Source: Elusimicrobia bacterium UBA6262
Lineage (GTDB): Bacteria; CAYTYR01; UBA6262
Assembly: GCA_002441095.1 (NCBI GenBank)
Contig: DJVG01000040.1
Span: 1 to 23,393, forward strand
Direction of reading: 5' to 3'
DNA: 23,393 nucleotides
The notes beneath the pieces were generated by a model. It was not told the DNA's origin and ran no database searches. It was given only the letters and a program-made list of their open reading frames with translations. The stretch's first letter is position 1. Every line of letters begins with the position of its first letter. The translations under genes and the position numbers were made by a program. Shown here one piece after another: positions 22,067-23,393 of the stretch.

Positions 22067-23275
22067 ATGTCCAAACAAATCAAAAAAGTAGTATTAGCCT
22101 ACTCAGGCGGGCTGGATACATCCATCATTATTCATTGGCTGAAAAAAGAATATGGCTGTGAAGTAGTGGCTTTTGCCGCTAATGTCGGCCAGAATGAAGA
22201 ATTAAGCGGGCTCAAGCAAAAGGCCCTGAAAACCGGCGCCAGCAAGATCTATATCGAAGACCTGACTAAGGAATTCGTGGAAGATTATATTTGGCCGATG
22301 CTTAAGGCAGGAGCTGTTTACGAGGACAAATACCTGCTCGGAACCAGTATCGCCCGGCCGCTGATAGCGAAAAAGCAAATAGAGATAGCTAAAAAAGAAA
22401 ATGCTGACGCGGTGGCCCATGGTTGTACCGGTAAAGGGAACGACCAGCTGCGCTTTGAATTAACTTTTAAAGCTCTTGACCCGAAGATCAAGATCATTGC
22501 CCCGTGGCGGACCTGGGACCTGAAGTCCCGGGAAGAAGAGATCGCTTATGCTAAAAAATATGGTATTCCTGTGCCAGTGACCAAGAAAAAACCTTATTCC
22601 AGCGACCGCAATCTCTGGCATATCAGCTTTGAAGGCGGGATCCTGGAGAATCCTTGGAATGAGCCGCCGGAAGAGATGTTCTTATTAACTGTGTCTCCGG
22701 AAAAAGCGCCCAATAAGGCAACCTATGTTGAGATTGGTTTTGTCAAAGGTATACCGGCCAGCATTAATGGCGTGAAATATGACGGGGTCAAGTTGATTGA
22801 AAAATTAAATAAGATAGGCGGAGCCAACGGCGTAGGACGGGTGGATATTGTGGAAAACCGGGTAGTGGGGATGAAATCCCGGGGAGTCTATGAAACTCCT
22901 GGCGGCACGATCCTGATGACTGCGCACCAGGCTTTGGAAACACTTTGCCTGGACCGGCAGACTATGGTGTGGAAGAAAAAGGTCAGTGATAAATACGCTG
23001 AATTGATCTATGCCGGATTCTGGTTCTCCCCGCTGCGTGCAGCCCTGGATGCTTTTGTTGACCAAACCCAGGCTACGGTGACCGGAACGGTGCGGGTGAA
23101 ATTGTATAAGGGAAATTGTACCGTAGTTGGCCGGAAGGCGGATAAATCGCTGTACCAGCCGGACTTGGCTACATTTGAAGCAGATACCGTGTATAACCAG
23201 TATGATGCAGAAGGGTTTATTAACCTGTTGGGCTTGCCGCTGAAAGTGCAGGCGCTGGTAAATAAGAAAAAGTGA
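22067..23275 (+). CDS. argG: Argininosuccinate synthase
   Basis: Cytoplasmic enzyme that joins citrulline and aspartate using ATP, the penultimate step of arginine synthesis. The 402-residue protein has the family's normal length. The N-type PP-loop AYSGGLDTS lies at 11-19. Further conserved segments are HGCTGKGNDQLRFE from 118, IAPWRTWDL, KKKPYSSDRNLWHISFEGG and VENRVVGMKSRGVYETPGG. The start ATG follows AAGAGGTGA. argH does not follow within the window. The gene lies downstream of a tRNA cluster that includes tRNA-Arg, but nothing in its leader shows a regulatory link. Confidence 0.97.
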   Translation: MSKQIKKVVLAYSGGLDTSIIIHWLKKEYGCEVVAFAANVGQNEELSGLKQKALKTGASKIYIEDLTKEFVEDYIWPMLKAGAVYEDKYLLGTSIARPLIAKKQIEIAKKENADAVAHGCTGKGNDQLRFELTFKALDPKIKIIAPWRTWDLKSREEEIAYAKKYGIPVPVTKKKPYSSDRNLWHISFEGGILENPWNEPPEEMFLLTVSPEKAPNKATYVEIGFVKGIPASINGVKYDGVKLIEKLNKIGGANGVGRVDIVENRVVGMKSRGVYETPGGTILMTAHQALETLCLDRQTMVWKKKVSDKYAELIYAGFWFSPLRAALDAFVDQTQATVTGTVRVKLYKGNCTVVGRKADKSLYQPDLATFEADTVYNQYDAEGFINLLGLPLKVQALVNKKK

Positions 23276-23297
23276 GAAGTTTAAAGTGTTAAGTGTT

Positions 23298-23336
23298 TCC
23301 CGATGGTGATATCCATCGGGACCAGCTGGCGGCTGG
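23298..23336 (+). terminator. Twin hairpin after argG
   Basis: TCCCGATGG/CCATCGGGA (23298-23306 with 23313-23321) forms a perfect 9-bp stem, followed at once by CCAGC-TGGCG-GCTGG (23322-23336). There is no following T run, so it is either a weak terminator or 3' stabilising element, or another twin-hairpin repeat of this genome. Heptad-like AAAGTGT/TAAGTGT precedes it at 23283-23297. Confidence 0.45.
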
Positions 23337-23393
23337 AAGTTAAGGATTAAGATCATTAATGATTTATATGTACCTTTGTAAAGTCAAGTTTAC

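Overview
The window looks like a chromosomal segment of a Gram-negative (diderm) bacterium. A secretin, a complete type II secretion (T2SS) pseudopilus set and two TonB-dependent receptors all require an outer membrane. Gene order, moderate base composition and spacers full of tiny palindromes and 7-nt periodic repeats suggest an uncultured candidate phylum (Omnitrophota-like is my guess). No marker here fixes the taxonomy.

Layout. (1) 1-225: a terminator of an upstream unit, then a promoter region with a perfect 24-bp palindrome. (2) 226-10767: one long T2SS operon, gspE-F-G-H-I-J-K-L-M-C(PilP-like)-D, with mostly overlapping or closely spaced genes. No prepilin peptidase gene is present. 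(3) 10858-12534: a membrane protein resembling TMTC/PMT-type GT-C glycosyltransferases with C-terminal TPRs. (4) 12543-12981: a strong promoter and a small secreted protein whose ribosome-binding site is a run of eight G. (5) 13038-20864: a promoter, a leader with an attenuator-like hairpin, then a tight five-gene operon: TonB receptor, periplasmic binding protein, a second TonB receptor, a second binding protein, and a membrane HAMP/HD-GYP c-di-GMP phosphodiesterase. No ABC permease or ATPase accompanies the binding proteins. (6) 20865-21395: a 531-nt gene-free stretch with a strong extended -10 promoter and two diverged copies of a ~90-nt structured-looking unit, a candidate unknown RNA. (7) 21396-21897: tRNA-Arg(CCG), tRNA-Lys(CTT) and tRNA-Leu(TAG), none encoding CCA, separated by repeat-rich spacers. 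(8) 22067-23275: argG, followed by a twin hairpin.

How the parts may work together. The T2SS genes build the ATPase (E), inner-membrane platform (F, L, M, C), pseudopilus (G-K) and outer-membrane secretin (D). The second operon reads best as a sensing path: outer-membrane receptors pass a ligand to periplasmic binding proteins, which could control the HD-GYP enzyme through its periplasmic domain, formally like the Yfi (Tpb) system. The duplicated receptor/binding-protein cassette suggests two related ligands. The most novel-looking items are this operon with its leader, the tandem RNA-like unit upstream of the tRNAs, and the repeat families in the spacers, including one that appears to have inserted into tRNA-Arg while leaving an intact gene.
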